A model generated the notes under the pieces. It was not told the DNA's origin and ran no database searches. It was given only the letters and a program-made list of their open reading frames with translations. From Euphorbia lathyris (taxonomy: Eukaryota; Streptophyta; Magnoliopsida; Malpighiales; Euphorbiaceae): 64,000 nt of DNA. Below are positions 1-11,056 of this stretch, in pieces; within the stretch, counting starts at the first letter, position 1; every line of letters starts with the position of its first letter. Both the position numbers and the translations under genes were made by a program. Where the stretch lies: positions 84,957,501-85,021,500 of the forward strand of contig NC_088916.1 of NCBI RefSeq assembly GCF_963576675.1, in the 5' to 3' direction.

Positions 1-490
1 AAACTGTTACAACCACATACATCATGCCATTCCAATCAAACTTTACAATAAACCTCACCAATATTGAAACTAAAAATAACAAGATCTGAAATAAAAAATA
101 ACTAAAGTTTAAATATGTTTAAAAATGTCACCAACATAATCATAAATGAACCTAAAATTAAATCACTTATACTCAAGCGAATCAACAATTGAACTTCTTC
201 ATATAAATAAACACATTGAGCTATGCATATCTCCTTTTCACTTCTTTGAAGCATGTTCTGAATCCTTCATCTGTCTTGCACAAAAATGCCAAGGAAAAAC
301 TGAAGTAATGCTACCAGAAGATCCGAAGCAAAACAAATGTTAAAGAAATTACAGTAGCAGAAACGTCTGGAATCGCAACGAAAACTAGAATTTATATTAT
401 CCTCATTAAATCACCCATCCAACCTACTAAGACATGCTTTTTGGGAGTAGGAACTTTCAAAATCAGAAGAAATTAAATCTAGAATTTATA
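1..490. other. No gene recognised
   Basis: This is AT-rich sequence with short open frames only. The 65-codon plus-strand frame at 146-343 has no recognisable motif and no coding-like context. Nothing else is visible here. Confidence 0.5.
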
Positions 491-495
491 CTAAC

Positions 496-587
496 CTCGG
501 TCACAAAGAAGGCATGGTACCCATGTGGAAATCCATGGGGCAGTTCGACTACGGCAACGGGATCAGCTATCCATTTGGCTTAGATGC
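496..587 (-). pseudogene. Exon-like fragment of an unidentified gene
   Basis: On the minus strand a 92-nt block lies between a possible acceptor (…ttgacag) and a possible donor (gag|gttag). One frame reads AKWIADPVAVVELPHGFPHG and a few more residues, which looks like real protein. A TAA stop lies just inside the acceptor in that frame, so the block is either broken or the splice site is misplaced. I do not recognise the family. A second exon-like stretch at about 875-955 (minus; includes RFGPYKAMYFALKG) may belong to the same unknown gene. Both sit downstream of other gene fragments on the same strand. Confidence 0.3.
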
Positions 588-970
588 CTGTCAAGGGAGA
601 AGACAAAACCCAAGGAAACAATAAGAATTCATGGAAATAGTCCCTAGAAAATTTGCTATTTGAACATAAATGATAAAATTGCTAAGGTTTTAGAGAATAC
701 CATCTGAAAAATGGAACAGAACCTTTTCCTAATCTCCAATCACTTCAAAGGAACCTTAAAACCTGTCGACCAAGCAGAAACAATAAAATTGCTAAGGTTT
801 TAGAGAACCAGAATTTGTAATACTTCGTAGAAACCAATGCAAACAATCACAGTTTCCTCTCTTATTACTACTTTACCTTTTAGTGCAAAATACATAGCTT
901 TATAAGGTCCAAAACGATCCAATGTGGTAGCCGGTGGATTCTCCCTAAAAGAAACACATTACTAACATAC

Positions 971-1051
971 TTGAAACATTGGTGTAATGCATGAGCCTCC
1001 GGCAAGCATTCCAAATTTTCTAACCTGACCAGGTTGATACCTAAAACGCCC
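971..1051 (-). pseudogene. CBR1-like: NADH-cytochrome b5 reductase exon fragment
   Basis: This 81-nt exon-like block encodes 27 residues, including GRFRYQPGQV and FGMLAGGSCITPMFQ. That matches the FAD/NADH-binding core of plant NADH-cytochrome b5 reductase, an ER-membrane flavoprotein that passes electrons from NADH to cytochrome b5. It has an AG acceptor and a GT donor in the right places. Family members normally have Gly in the GGSGITP motif; here it is Cys (GGSCITP), a change in the nucleotide-binding loop. The preceding exon lies at 1520-1640. I see no C-terminal exons downstream, so this is probably a gene fragment. Confidence 0.65.
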
Positions 1052-1519
1052 CTGTCCAAACAAAGTTATAAACATAGATGAGAATTGTACCCTTTCATAA
1101 TAGTCACATAAGATAACCAACTAAATCAAAATTAAACCATATACACTTGTTACTAGCTATATTCTCGAATTACACCCAAAATTCAAAAGATCCCTTGACC
1201 TTCTCAAGTAGCAGTGGCTCAAGTGTAGTCTCTTTGTTACCAAAGTTAAAGTTAGAAACTCCAAAGGGTATTTTAGAGTTTGTAAGAGTTGAATAGAGCA
1301 ACCACTCCTAAAGTTATATCACTTGTTCTATCAAACTTTTAAGTTAGTATGAATTGCATCCATTTTTTCTAGACTTCAATTCAATACACGTGTACATAAT
1401 GCTGAGATGGTGTAGTGCAGATTGATAATAATGACAATACTATTAATAAAAGCATTAAACAGGAATGCAAGTCCAAAAGCCTATTGCTAGTTTAATTCAG
1501 TTGCAAGAAGAACATGTAC

Positions 1520-1640
1520 CTTAGGTCCCTTCACCGCAAGACAATCACCAAACACTCTGTATCACCAACGCGCAACTCTTAATAACAAGCTCAAAATGTC
1601 CAACATCAGAATCCAGTGTAGTTGGAGTATCTGTTTTCAT
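1520..1640 (-). pseudogene. CBR1-like: NADH-cytochrome b5 reductase upstream exon, frameshifted
   Basis: The minus strand reads TPTTLDSDVGHFELVIK, then in another frame FGDCLAVKGPK, followed by a GT donor. Both pieces match consecutive parts of plant cytochrome b5 reductase. The family normally has about 15 residues between them; here they are missing and the frame changes, so this exon carries an internal deletion. It joins naturally to the exon at 971-1051. Together they form a two-exon remnant that cannot encode a working enzyme. Confidence 0.6.
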
Positions 1641-1899
1641 TTCTCTGTTCAATCAAGAGAACCTGTGAATTTGATACAATTTCTATTTTACTGTTCAATT
1701 AACACGACTAGAAAATGATACAAACAAATTAACACGACTCTATAAAATGATACATATCAATTTCTATTTTACTGTTCAATTAACACTACTATAGATGATA
1801 TTGAATTTCATAGGAGATAAAAGTGACTTTCAGAAAAAAAAAAACTTTAATAGATTCTAGCTTGACACTTAACAGTTTAACACAATATAGAGATGTTAA

Positions 1900-1982
1900 T
1901 ACCCCAGGATAGTTGTCACCATCAACTTTCTGAAGACGAGTGGTAAGATCCCTTGTAGCTTTGGTAAAGTTCTTTTTGGCCC
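1900..1982 (-). other. Possible exon of unknown origin
   Basis: A minus-strand block between a possible AG acceptor and a GT donor reads AKKNFTKATRDLTTRLQKVD in one open frame, then about six more residues. It is close to the ABC1-kinase exon at 2029-2146 but does not look like that family. I do not recognise it. It is listed because it is open and splice-bounded. Confidence 0.25.
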
Positions 1983-2028
1983 TGCATCATTAATTAAGAA
2001 AAATTATTAATGCATTCATCCTATATAC

Positions 2029-2146
2029 TTAGATGAGCATAAGCACGTGTTATTTCTTCAACAATATGTTGTCTGTCAACCCCATAAGCTTCAAGAGATT
2101 CATGATCATTCAATCGAATTCCATCCATATACTCCAAAATAAAGAC
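2029..2146 (-). pseudogene. ABC1/UbiB-type atypical kinase exon fragment
   Basis: The minus strand encodes VFILEYMDGIRLNDHESLEA and then a stretch ending in VEEITRAYAH. This is the conserved segment of ABC1 (AarF/UbiB) atypical kinases that follows the VLVLEYMDG motif. These proteins act in mitochondria or plastids, in quinone and prenyl-lipid homeostasis. The exon has an AG acceptor and a GT donor (A|GTATAT). The next expected segment, with the DPHPGN nucleotide-binding motif, is not seen nearby, so only one exon is present. The neighbouring pieces on this strand come from other genes. Confidence 0.65.
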
Positions 2147-2592
2147 CTTTTTAGTTGACCATTATTGGAAGAAACAGAAAACAAGCTAAGATAAATGAAG
2201 CTACCGGGAACATTATTTAGTACAAGAACAACAAATGAAACACAACATAACAAAAGTCATACCAAAGAGTACCTCAATGTTAACCACAGCCATAGTTGTT
2301 AAAGGCGTGAGGCCAGGCTCAGGGGTCAGTGCCTCTGTGTGCGTCAGGTGGGCGATGTCAGCCAGGGGTGCGCCTTTGTGCGCCTTGGTTAGAGGTAGTC
2401 TTAACACATACAGTGTCATTACGGATGCCTTAACATTGTTTTCCAGAAGAGACTGTAGCTGATATAATTTCCCTAAGAGATACATAGAGCTGAATCAAAA
2501 GAGAATAGCAGAGAAAAACACTTGAAAAAACAAATAAAAAGAGGGTTCCAAATACAAGTAACTCAACAACATTTTACACATATCAAGTAAAA

Positions 2593-3372
2593 CTAATTTA
2601 GTTTAAGCATGAGAATATGCACCATATGAGACCAAACAATCTCCCCAAACACATATCTATTCATTCCAATAATATTATCCATACCCTTAACTGTAACATG
2701 GAAACTTTTCTCATCATTAATCTTGTTGAATTTCAACTTCATGGGCTCAACCTTGACAGATATTCCACTCGGTTCTTCCACCTTAACTCTATATACACAT
2801 GAATTTCCCACATTTTTCAATCTTCTACTCAATTTCATAGTTCCTGAGAGGTTAGGGATTGTGATGGATGGGTAATTTAAGTTTAGCAAACTTGTTGTGT
2901 TTGCTGATGGGCACTTGTATGGCTCTTCAACAAATATTGATATTTGGGTTTTGATTATACCCAACTGAACATAGAAACTTAAGGTAATCTGTGCTGCTTA
3001 AATCATAAACCAATCCTGGTTCTATTGCACGGTCTAGCCAGATGTGCCCTGAACCATAGTTGAATGGATTTGCCTTACCAAAATGACATGTAAAAACATG
3101 AGAAATTGAGTAGAAGATAATACCTGAAGTCATGATTGCAGACTTAATAGCAGCTGGGCTCCAATGAGGGTGGATGGTTTGATGAGACCAGCAATTCCAG
3201 CAACGTGAGGGCATGACATTGAAGTCCCTGATAATATATTGAATGGAAGATGTCGTTTATCTATGCCTATAAAAGAAGGCCCTGATGCTTCTGTATAGTT
3301 AGCTAAAATGTAAAATCCAGGCGCAGTAACACCTGACTGAGAAATTGGTGACCTGAGAACCACAAGAAGCAT
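2593..3372 (-). pseudogene. Subtilisin-like protease (subtilase) pseudogene, C-terminal part
   Basis: Three overlapping minus-strand frames together resemble the C-terminal half of a plant subtilase (SBT, peptidase S8), a secreted serine protease. The order is DVTAPG-like SGVTAPG, the catalytic-serine motif SGTSMSCPHVAG (about 3180-3230), SPAAIKSAIMT, YGSGH, DPGLVYDL-like EPGLVYDL, and the fibronectin-III-like tail (NYPSI, then RRLKNVG). Frames change after LIKPST (about 3190-3210) and again near 2950. An insertion-like stretch, possibly a retained intron, follows IMTSG. The N-terminal catalytic Asp and His regions are absent. With at least two frameshifts and no 5' half, this is a pseudogene fragment. 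Confidence 0.75.
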
Positions 3373-3772
3373 TTTAATTTGTGAGTTTCTTCTATGGAAT
3401 TAAGAGTGAGATAGAGTATGATTCCCAAGAAAATCAACAACATTATCGAATTTAGAACCGTGACAATGTTTGCTGGAAAGTCTAAGGGATTCAATTGATG
3501 CTAAACAAATAAAAAAGCAGAAACAGAACAGTATTAATTTCGCCATAGTCATATGTTTCGCAGAAGAGACTATAGCGGATATAATTTACCTAAGAGATAT
3601 ATTCTGGAAGATTGTACTTGGGCAGATTTGGGTAAAAATATATAGGCATAGCATCAAAAATTTCAAATATCAAAATATGAAATGTGGAAGCAGAAATTAA
3701 AATTTGAGCATATGCATACCTAGCAGTTACTCCTGGAGTAATGAGAATTTAGAAAAGGAACTGAAACTCGGA

Positions 3773-4059
3773 TCTATCGAAACACATCGCGTTCTCCCTT
3801 CTTCTTTGCTAACTAGACTCGCGCCCACTCCATTGCGGATGAAGACTTAAAGGTGGAATCCAATCTCTACAGCTCGATGTTGTCTCTCACTTCATCATCT
3901 GTAAGTTTTGATACGGAGATTGGATTTGATTTCTAAGTGGATTCCATGGAGGCTATTACATCCGTATAGAAGAATAAGAGAACGCAGAAATGTGCAAGGC
4001 GTGTTAACGTATTGTGTTACTGTCATGCCCTAATCTCACAAGTCATGGATTTTGGGCTT
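3773..4059. other. No gene recognised
   Basis: The sequence between the subtilase remnant and the CACTA-like end contains only short frames and no recognisable motif. Confidence 0.4.
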
Positions 4060-4138
4060 TTTTTTAAGTTAGCCCATGGAACACTTTATAAAAGTGTAAG
4101 TAAAATAGTGTTGCTAAAGGTCCATTTTTTTTGTAGTG
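4060..4138. mobile_element. CACTA-like transposon terminus
   Basis: The block ends at 4138 with ...ttttttttgtagtg, which read on the minus strand begins CACTACAAAAAAAA, the typical start of plant CACTA (CMC) elements and their MITEs. Next to it is an acactttataaaagtgt palindrome followed by agtgttgctaaagg, which resembles the short subterminal repeats of these elements. I cannot find the partner end, so this may be a truncated element. Confidence 0.4.
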
Positions 4139-6536
4139 TATATTCCTTCTTCCTCACATCTCCGTCTTCTTCATTTTTTTTCATCTACCAGCAAAATCCT
4201 ATTACTTTGATTCACTATGCTACCTCAATTCATATTCTTTACATTGAAGATTAAATTATAAATTGACACTAGCAGCAAAATCGACCCACTTTTCTTTGTT
4301 TCTTTTATCTTCTCTTATCAATTCCAATTTCTCTCTCAGCAAAGGTGAAAGAAAAGAACTTCCATTGAAGCAGAGAACATGGCCTTCTCACTCAGACGCC
4401 TTTCAAAAACTCACGCGTTGCCTTCAAACCCACTCTCTTTTATTCTCTTCTTCTAATTCACATTGGAAGAAAATTCATCTGCTGAACAACCAGTTCAAAC
4501 GTGCAGAGAAATACCCACATAAATACCAAATCCAAACCCTTCCCTTCCTCAAATCATCTCCTACTTTCGTCTCATTCATTCGGCACTCGCATATCACAGT
4601 TCATCTTCTCTTTCTCTTCTTCTTCTGTGATCGTTGAATTCTAAATCTGTATTTCGAAGAGTTTGTGTATTTTGAAGATGAGTTTTATGAAATTGTATGT
4701 TGCTCCAGTTGATACATACTAGGAAAAGATGAAAAGGAAAAACTGAAAGAAAAGAAAGAGAAGTAATTAAAAAAGGAAGAGACACAGAAAGAAGAGAGAG
4801 AAGTGATGTTTGGAAGTAAGACTATGAGCTTCTCAGCGATGTTCACGGGGATGACACCGTTTATGCCAAATAAGTAAATCTGTTAGTTTAGGGTACAATT
4901 GCACGTTAGTGAGTTTATTTGATATAAGGGCATATCTGTTTTTTCGTGAAAATACAGGGGCAAATATGTGTATTAACCCATTAAAATAAAATAAACAACA
5001 ACCCTTAATCGCATTGTTTTCTTTCAGTACCCTAACTCAGAAACCCATTATCTTTCTCTCTTAGGAACCCTAACTCACTATCCCAGTTCAATCAAGCTTA
5101 GAACTGGTCGACACCTCTCCTTCCCTGGGATTGTAGTTCAATCGGTCATGGCAGCGCTTTGTCAAGAAGCTGCTGGTTCGAGTAATTTCCATCCGTTCGT
5201 CCAACGTCGGTCACCAGCAATCTTCGGTCCGTTAGTCTCTCTCTCCACTGATTTATTTATAACTCTATAACTTCTGTTGCGATTTGTGAGTTTACGATTT
5301 TTGTAACTTCCGTTGTGATTTCTGATTTTACGATTTCTGTTCGTCCATATTTATGCTATTACTTTCCAATCTTGGTCTACTTGGTTAGGAATCCTTTGGA
5401 AGAGGCGTCTGATGTATTGTGTTGCTGATGATTGTAATTTCTATTGAATTGAATTTCAGTTGAATTTCTGTTGATGATTGTAATTTGGTTTGATTATTGT
5501 AGACAACTCAATGTTTGCAATTAGGAGATGATTAAGTTTTAAAATGATGGAAATGCCTCTTTGTTATCTTGGACCTGCTAATTAAATTTATAACGATGAA
5601 ACCCCTCTTTCTTGGCCTCTATATCCCTCTTTCTTGGCCTCTATCTCTGTTTCGAAACAGGGTTTACCCTGTTTGGTGGGGAATACCCTCATTCAATTGA
5701 GATGAGTAAACTGCTTAAGCCAGAGAAATCCAAGAATAATTATTAATTCTCTTGGTTAGACTTTTCGTAATAAAATTAAGGTATATTTGATTTATAATTG
5801 GTAAATACCAAAAGTGCGTACATGCTTTGAGACTTTTCTTGGCTTAAATGTTACTGTGTTATTGTGTTGCATTATTAAAGTCATGATTTTTGTGTTTTCT
5901 ATTTAAAGCACAACCCATTCGTTTTTAAATTCATGCTTTTTGTGTTTCACTTGCTCAACCAATTCTCCAGATAGACACTTGATATGGTATTCTATTGTTA
6001 AAAAGCATGCCACAAGTTTTATCTTCTTTGGGTTATTGTGGAAGTTGGAGTTCCTTCAATTTCATGATTTTCCTTTTTGGTTTGAGTCTCTTGTCCTTCG
6101 TTGTCTAAGTTTCTTTGGGAAGTGTTGATTGTTTGGAGTTCATTCTCAGTGATTTGGCTTCTTTTCTTTTCTGTGTTGTAACTCTTTCACTTTCTTCCTT
6201 TTTCTTTTACTCCGACCTCTGCATACTCTACAGAATCCTCCTTTCACAATGACTGGAATTCATGGGCCATCGGATTATGCTCGGGAACTGCTGCGGCATC
6301 CTTCCCTCAAAATCAATGCCAATGCTTGCTTCTTTTCCTAATTAGCTACATTTCTATTAATGATTCCTTATGATTATTCACTTATATTTATATGCCACTG
6401 CCTCTTGCCTTTTCTTTTTCTTTTTTAGTTGATACTTGGCTAATGTTTGAAGGTGTTTATTAATTCACTAATTCCTTTCCCCCGAGTTTCCTTGGTTATT
6501 GTTTCACTTGGATGGTGAAGAAAACTTTATAAGTAG
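4139..6536. other. Noncoding region upstream of the AAA-ATPase fragment
   Basis: No protein family is recognisable here. The plus-strand frame at 4263-4637 is long but low in complexity (Ser, Phe and Leu rich) and has no motif. A short ATG frame at 5148-5260 with a favourable context could be a first exon or 5' UTR, but it does not resemble the AAA ATPase that follows. A 21-bp direct duplication (ccctctttcttggcctctat) lies at about 5602-5645. Upstream AAA exons with Walker A and B were looked for and not found. Confidence 0.35.
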
Positions 6537-6613
6537 GTTTGATTGGAGCAACCAACAGAGTTGGCGCTATTGATGGAGCATTGCGTCGTCCTGGTCCGTT
6601 TGATCGTGAGTTC
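6537..6613 (+). pseudogene. AAA/CDC48-like ATPase exon, 5' part (split by a retrotransposon)
   Basis: After a possible acceptor (aagtag|gt) the plus strand reads LIGATNRVGAIDGALRRPGP and then FDREF. This is the sensor-1 and second-region-of-homology segment of an AAA ATPase, closest to the large plant bromodomain-AAA/CDC48-related protein (ATAD2-like). The reading frame stops at 6613 because a copia element is inserted there; the exon resumes at 11357. The conserved RRPGRFDRE motif reads RRPGPFDRE here, losing the Arg expected to act as the arginine finger, and the usual NRVDAID Asp is Gly. Such changes suggest the copy was already non-functional. Confidence 0.75.
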
Positions 6614-6862
6614 TGTTAGAGATAAGAATTTAAGAAAGATAAAGACTAATATTAATATTTCTTAAATTACTGATATACTATTACAAACTCAACTTTTTAT
6701 TCAATCACACCACTCATATATATATTTTTTGGAATACATAAAAGTCAAATATTGATATATGTGTACACATACACATTTATTACTTCCATGCTTAATTATT
6801 TAAAAAAATTTTGACTAAGACTTTTGCTCCACCTTTGAATGCATTCACGTGATGCACTTTGA

Positions 6863-6893
<31 letters not shown>

Positions 6894-6918
6894 AAATTTA
6901 AGTTTAATATTTTGAACA
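6614..6918 (-). repeat. 3' LTR of the copia element
   Basis: This 305-bp LTR starts TGTTAGAG and ends TTTGAACA. It matches the LTR at 11057-11356 except for two substitutions (in ...ttactgatat and ...ggaatacata) and a longer poly-T run near its end. Confidence 0.95.
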
Positions 6919-6931
6919 TGCCCCCTTAAAC

Positions 6932-9445
6932 TTAATTTTCCGTAACTCCTAGTTGATCTCTCAAATGACTGAACATATCGTACTTTAACGGTTTCGTAAA
7001 GATATCTGCAATCTGGTCTTGTGTCTTCACGTACTTCAGTATCACCTCGTTTTGTTCAATGCACTCCCAAATAAAATGGTACCTCGTATCAATGTGCGTA
7101 CTTCGATCATGAAACACTGAATTTTTCGCTACTGCCAATGCAGATTTATTATCAATAAAAATCTCTGTCGGATCATTTTCAGTCATCTGAAATTCTTCTA
7201 GCAATTTCCGAAGCCAAATCGCATGACACACACAAGATGTTGCAGCGACATATTCAGCTTCACAGGTAGATAACGTCACGATCGGTTGCTTTTTTGAACT
7301 CCATGTGAATGCAGTATCACCCAGAAAAAATACGAAACCAGTTGTACTTTTTCGGTCATCCTTGTCACCGGCCCAGTCACTATCACTGTACCCAACTAAT
7401 TTGAAATCATCAGATTTTGAATAAAGTAAACTCAAATTAGTTGTACCTTTAACATAACGGAGAATTCTTTTTGCTGCGTTCAAATGTGGTACCGTTGGGG
7501 CTTCCATGTATCGACTTACTAAGCCGACTGCATAAAGAATATCTGGTCTCGTACACGTCAAATATCTGAGACTTCCAACCAAGCTTCGGAATAATGTCGG
7601 GTTGACTCTGTCTCCACCTTCATCTTTTGCTAACTTGATTCCACATTCGACTGGCGTGCTGACGGAATTACAATTTTCCATCTTAAACTTCTTTAAGATC
7701 TCCTTTGCAAAACCACTTTGAGAAATAAAAATTCCGTCGTCATTCTGCTTCACTTAAATGCCAAGATAATATGACATTAAACCAATGCCAGTCATCTCAA
7801 ACTCACGAGCCATTGTCTTCTTGAACTCCTCAAACATCTTAGGATTGTTCCCTGTAAAAATGAGATCATCCACATACAAACAAACAAGTAACATATCGCC
7901 ATTTTTCACCTTTGCATATAGGGCATATTCATATGGGCATTTGACAAAACCATTTTCTTGAAAATATTTGTCAATGCGACTGTTCCAGGCTCGTGATGCT
8001 TGCTTAAGACCATAAAGTGCCTTTTTCAATTTTAGCACTTTATTTTCTTGATCTTTCACAATATACCCAGGTGGTTGCTGGATATAAATTTCTTCTTCTA
8101 GATATCCGTTGAGAAATGCGGATTTCACGTCCATTTGATGGATTCTCCACCCGTGTTGAGCAGCTACAGAAATTATCAGTCTGATGCTCTCCATTCTGGC
8201 AACAGGAGCAAAAACTTCATTGTAGTCAATTCCGGGTCGTTGACTGAACCCTTTTGCCACCAATCTTGCTTTATGTCGGACAATTTCACCGTTTGCATCT
8301 TTCTTTGCTTTGAACACCCATTTAACTCCAATGGGTTTTTGACCGGCCGGAAGTGATGTCAGCTCCCATGTTTTATTTTTCTCGATCGAATGAATCTCCT
8401 CTTCCATGGTTTGTCTCCATTTTTCATCCTTCATTGCTTCTTCTGGATCTATTGGTTCATCATTAACAAAATGACAATAAAGAGTTAATTCATCATCGAG
8501 ATTTCTTGTTACATCATAGAGATCTTTAATAGGTATGAATTTTTTCGGCTTTCCGGGTGGATGTTCATCTGAACTGTCTCCATCACTCGAGGACGAACTC
8601 GAACTGGATGAGCTTGCTGATGTCGAACTGGTTGATGGTGTTGTGGTTGCGACTGTGACTGGTTCTTCATGATCATTGTCTTCATCCATGAAAGGATAAA
8701 AACTGTAGTTGTTTTCTTTTTTACCGGTCCAGTCCCAAACTGCTTCTTCATCAATGGTGACATCTCTACTGATTACAATTTTCTGAGTCTGCGGATCGAA
8801 CATTTTGTACCCTTTGGAATGTTCTGAATAGCCCACAAACAAATATTTCTTGCTTTTATCATTTAGCTTCTTGCGTTCTTCATCCGGTACATGGACATGA
8901 GCAACAATGCCAAAAACACGCAAATGAGAAATACCGGGTTTTATTCCACTCCATGCTTCTTGTGGAGTTTGATCCCAAACACTAACAGTTGGCGATCTAT
9001 TCAACAGGTAGACAGCACAGTCTACTGCTTCGGCCCATAACTCCTTCGGTAAATTTTTGCTTTTTAACATGCTCCTCACCATGTTGAGCACCGTTCTGTT
9101 CTTTCTTTCTACTACGCCATTTTGCTGAGGTGATCTGGGGACTGAAAGGAAATGACGGATTCCATGATCTTCACAAAATTGCTTGAAAGAGATGGACATG
9201 TATTCACCGCCTCTGTCTGATCTGAGTGCCTTAATAAAATGACCACTTTCTTTCTCCACTTGGACTTTGAATTCTTTTAATGTCTCAAATACTTCTGTTT
9301 TTTCCTTCAAAAAATACACCCAAGTTTTTCTACTATAATCATCAATGAAAAGTAGAAAATATTTATTTTTTCCCAGGGACTGTGGAGTGATCGGTCCACA
9401 CACGTCTGTGTGAATTAGCTCAAGTGGTGCCTTTGCTCTTGACAT
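6932..9445 (-). pseudogene. Copia pol (integrase, RT, RNase H) with one nonsense codon
   Basis: One minus-strand frame from 9445 to 6932, broken only by TAA at 7754-7756. The integrase core shows D (HTDVCGP), D (LRSDRGGEY) and E (NGVVERKN). A Ser-rich linker follows, then RT with [18 protein letters not shown] and the catalytic LYVDDLIF. RNase H shows YSDSDWAGD, TCEAEYVA and DNKSALA. The stop lies in the RT-to-RNase H connection, right after YYLGI. The frame begins just after a damaged GAG-pre-integrase segment, and gag at 9415-10998 is in a different frame. Confidence 0.92.
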
Positions 9446-10998
9446 GGACTCCTTTGGAAAACTGGTTGATGAGGCTGGTCAATGTGAGGCAATCCGTTTA
9501 CCATCTGCTTCTGTCCCAACTGCTTCAATCCTCCAAAATTGAGATGTCCATACCGTAAATGCCAAAGCCATGGGGGACTATGCACACAAGCTTTCAAACA
9601 TTTGGCCACGTCCGTTTGAATGTTAATTGTGAACATTCTGTTTCTCGCCATGGGTACTCGTGCAATCAGCTCCTTTTTCTCATTCAACAGGAGTAGTTTC
9701 CGGTCCACCATATGAACTTCATAATTTTTCTCCAGTAACTGTCCCAAACTCAAAATATTGCTTTTCATGTTGGGGACATAATAAACATTATCAATAAACT
9801 GGTGAGCGCCATTTTTAAGCCGAATAAGAATGGTTCCTTTGCCTGTAATAGGAACCTTAGAGGAATCTCCAAATACAACATTACCGCGAACGGATTCATA
9901 GAGCTCCACGAACATCTTCTTGTCACCACACATATGGTTACTTGCCGCATTTTCAAGATACCATATATTATTTTCGTGATTTTCTTCACCTTCATAGGTA
10001 AGTAACACTGTGCCAGTTACTTCCTCATCTTGAATATTATTGGCAGTCTCCTCTACCTCTTTAGGCGGACTCCAACATTCCACCGCGTAGTGACCGTACT
10101 TAGAGCAATTATAACATTGAATGTTGGATTTGTCGCGTCCTTCATTCGGCCTCCAGTTTCCTCTTCCTTGACCGCGTCCTCGGCCTCTTCCTCTGCCTCT
10201 AGTGAATTGAGTGCTTCTGTCATTGTTGTTGTTGCCGTTTTCATTTCTGCCTTGATTTCTGCCACGTCCTCTTCCTCTACCATTTCCTCCTCGACCTCTT
10301 CCGCGTCCTCTGCCGGACTGACTACTTTCGTCATTTTTAAACACAGCCTTTGTTGCTAAGACTTGTTCTGCGGAATCTTCTCTTCGTTTCTCAAACCGCT
10401 CCTCTCGTGCTTGTAGTGACCCTACAACTTCATCAACGGACATTTCACTGATGTCCCTGGACTCCTCCATAGCCACCACTACGTAATCAAATTTTGGTAG
10501 TAGTGATCGCAGAATTTTTTCAACAATTCTGGACTCTTCAATTTTTTCTCCATACTGCCGCATCTGATTTACGACAGATTTTACTCGGGATGAGTAATCA
10601 CTAATTGCTTCCGTCTCTTTCATCCTCATCATCTCAAATTCTCCTCTCAGCATCTGCAAACGAACTTTTTTAACTTTCTCCTCCCCTTGAAGAGAAACTC
10701 GTAGGATTTCCCACGCTTGTTTGGCGGTCGTAGCTTCGGCTACTTTCTCGAACATTAATTCATCCAAACCTTGATGGATGAGAGTAAGCGCCTTTTGATC
10801 GCTTTTGCGATTTTTCTGCAGAGTATCTTTTTCTATCTGTGTCAACGCTGCCTCGTTACCTGGGACTACGTAGCCTTTTTCGACTATATCCCAGACATCT
10901 AGACATCCGAGTAACGCCTTCATTCGAATACACCAACTTGAATAATTGGTTTTGGTGAGCTGAGGGTATTGATAAGGAAGTTTGAGACCGTCTGACAT
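9415..10998 (-). CDS. Copia gag with protease and pre-integrase segment
   Basis: The 527-residue frame starts MSDGLKLPYQYPQLTKTNYS, a typical copia gag N-terminus (UBN2-type, KTNYSSW). An Arg/Gly-rich region (RGRGRG repeats) precedes the CCHC knuckle CYNCSKYGHYAVEC. The protease begins around IWYLENAASNHMCG, where the usual catalytic D-S-G/A is E-N-A, so the catalytic Asp appears lost. It ends in a GAG-pre-integrase segment (LWHLRYGHLN). The expected CxxC stretch following it is missing, and the frame runs into a short aberrant tail, consistent with a deletion before the integrase. The gag portion itself is open. Confidence 0.88.
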   Translation of the reverse strand: MSDGLKLPYQYPQLTKTNYSSWCIRMKALLGCLDVWDIVEKGYVVPGNEAALTQIEKDTLQKNRKSDQKALTLIHQGLDELMFEKVAEATTAKQAWEILRVSLQGEEKVKKVRLQMLRGEFEMMRMKETEAISDYSSRVKSVVNQMRQYGEKIEESRIVEKILRSLLPKFDYVVVAMEESRDISEMSVDEVVGSLQAREERFEKRREDSAEQVLATKAVFKNDESSQSGRGRGRGRGGNGRGRGRGRNQGRNENGNNNNDRSTQFTRGRGRGRGRGQGRGNWRPNEGRDKSNIQCYNCSKYGHYAVECWSPPKEVEETANNIQDEEVTGTVLLTYEGEENHENNIWYLENAASNHMCGDKKMFVELYESVRGNVVFGDSSKVPITGKGTILIRLKNGAHQFIDNVYYVPNMKSNILSLGQLLEKNYEVHMVDRKLLLLNEKKELIARVPMARNRMFTINIQTDVAKCLKACVHSPPWLWHLRYGHLNFGGLKQLGQKQMVNGLPHIDQPHQPVFQRSPCQEQRHHLS

Positions 10999-11041
10999 TT
11001 TTGTAGGGTTTGTTTTGCGGAAGACTAACTCTCGTAACGTG

Positions 11042-11053
11042 GCTCTGATACCA
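11042..11053 (-). other. Primer-binding site (initiator tRNA-Met)
   Basis: On the minus strand this reads TGGTATCAGAGC, the standard plant LTR-retrotransposon site complementary to the 3' end of initiator tRNA-Met. It lies three bases inside the 5' LTR. Confidence 0.93.
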
Positions 11054-11056
11054 CTT

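Noticed and set aside
2290..2420. GC-rich frame overlapping both strands (ccaggctcaggggtcag…), open for 75-90 codons
   Set aside because: It looks like a piece of a dispersed noncoding repeat that starts with agttgttaaaggcg. No protein motif is present. I could not find element boundaries.
4263..4637. 124-codon plus-strand frame
   Set aside because: Low-complexity Ser/Phe/Leu-rich translation, no domain, no splice or promoter support.
9415..10998. Possibility that the copia element is still autonomous
   Set aside because: Gag and pol are out of frame through a small deletion, the protease catalytic Asp is changed and pol has a TAA; only trans-mobilisation could move it.
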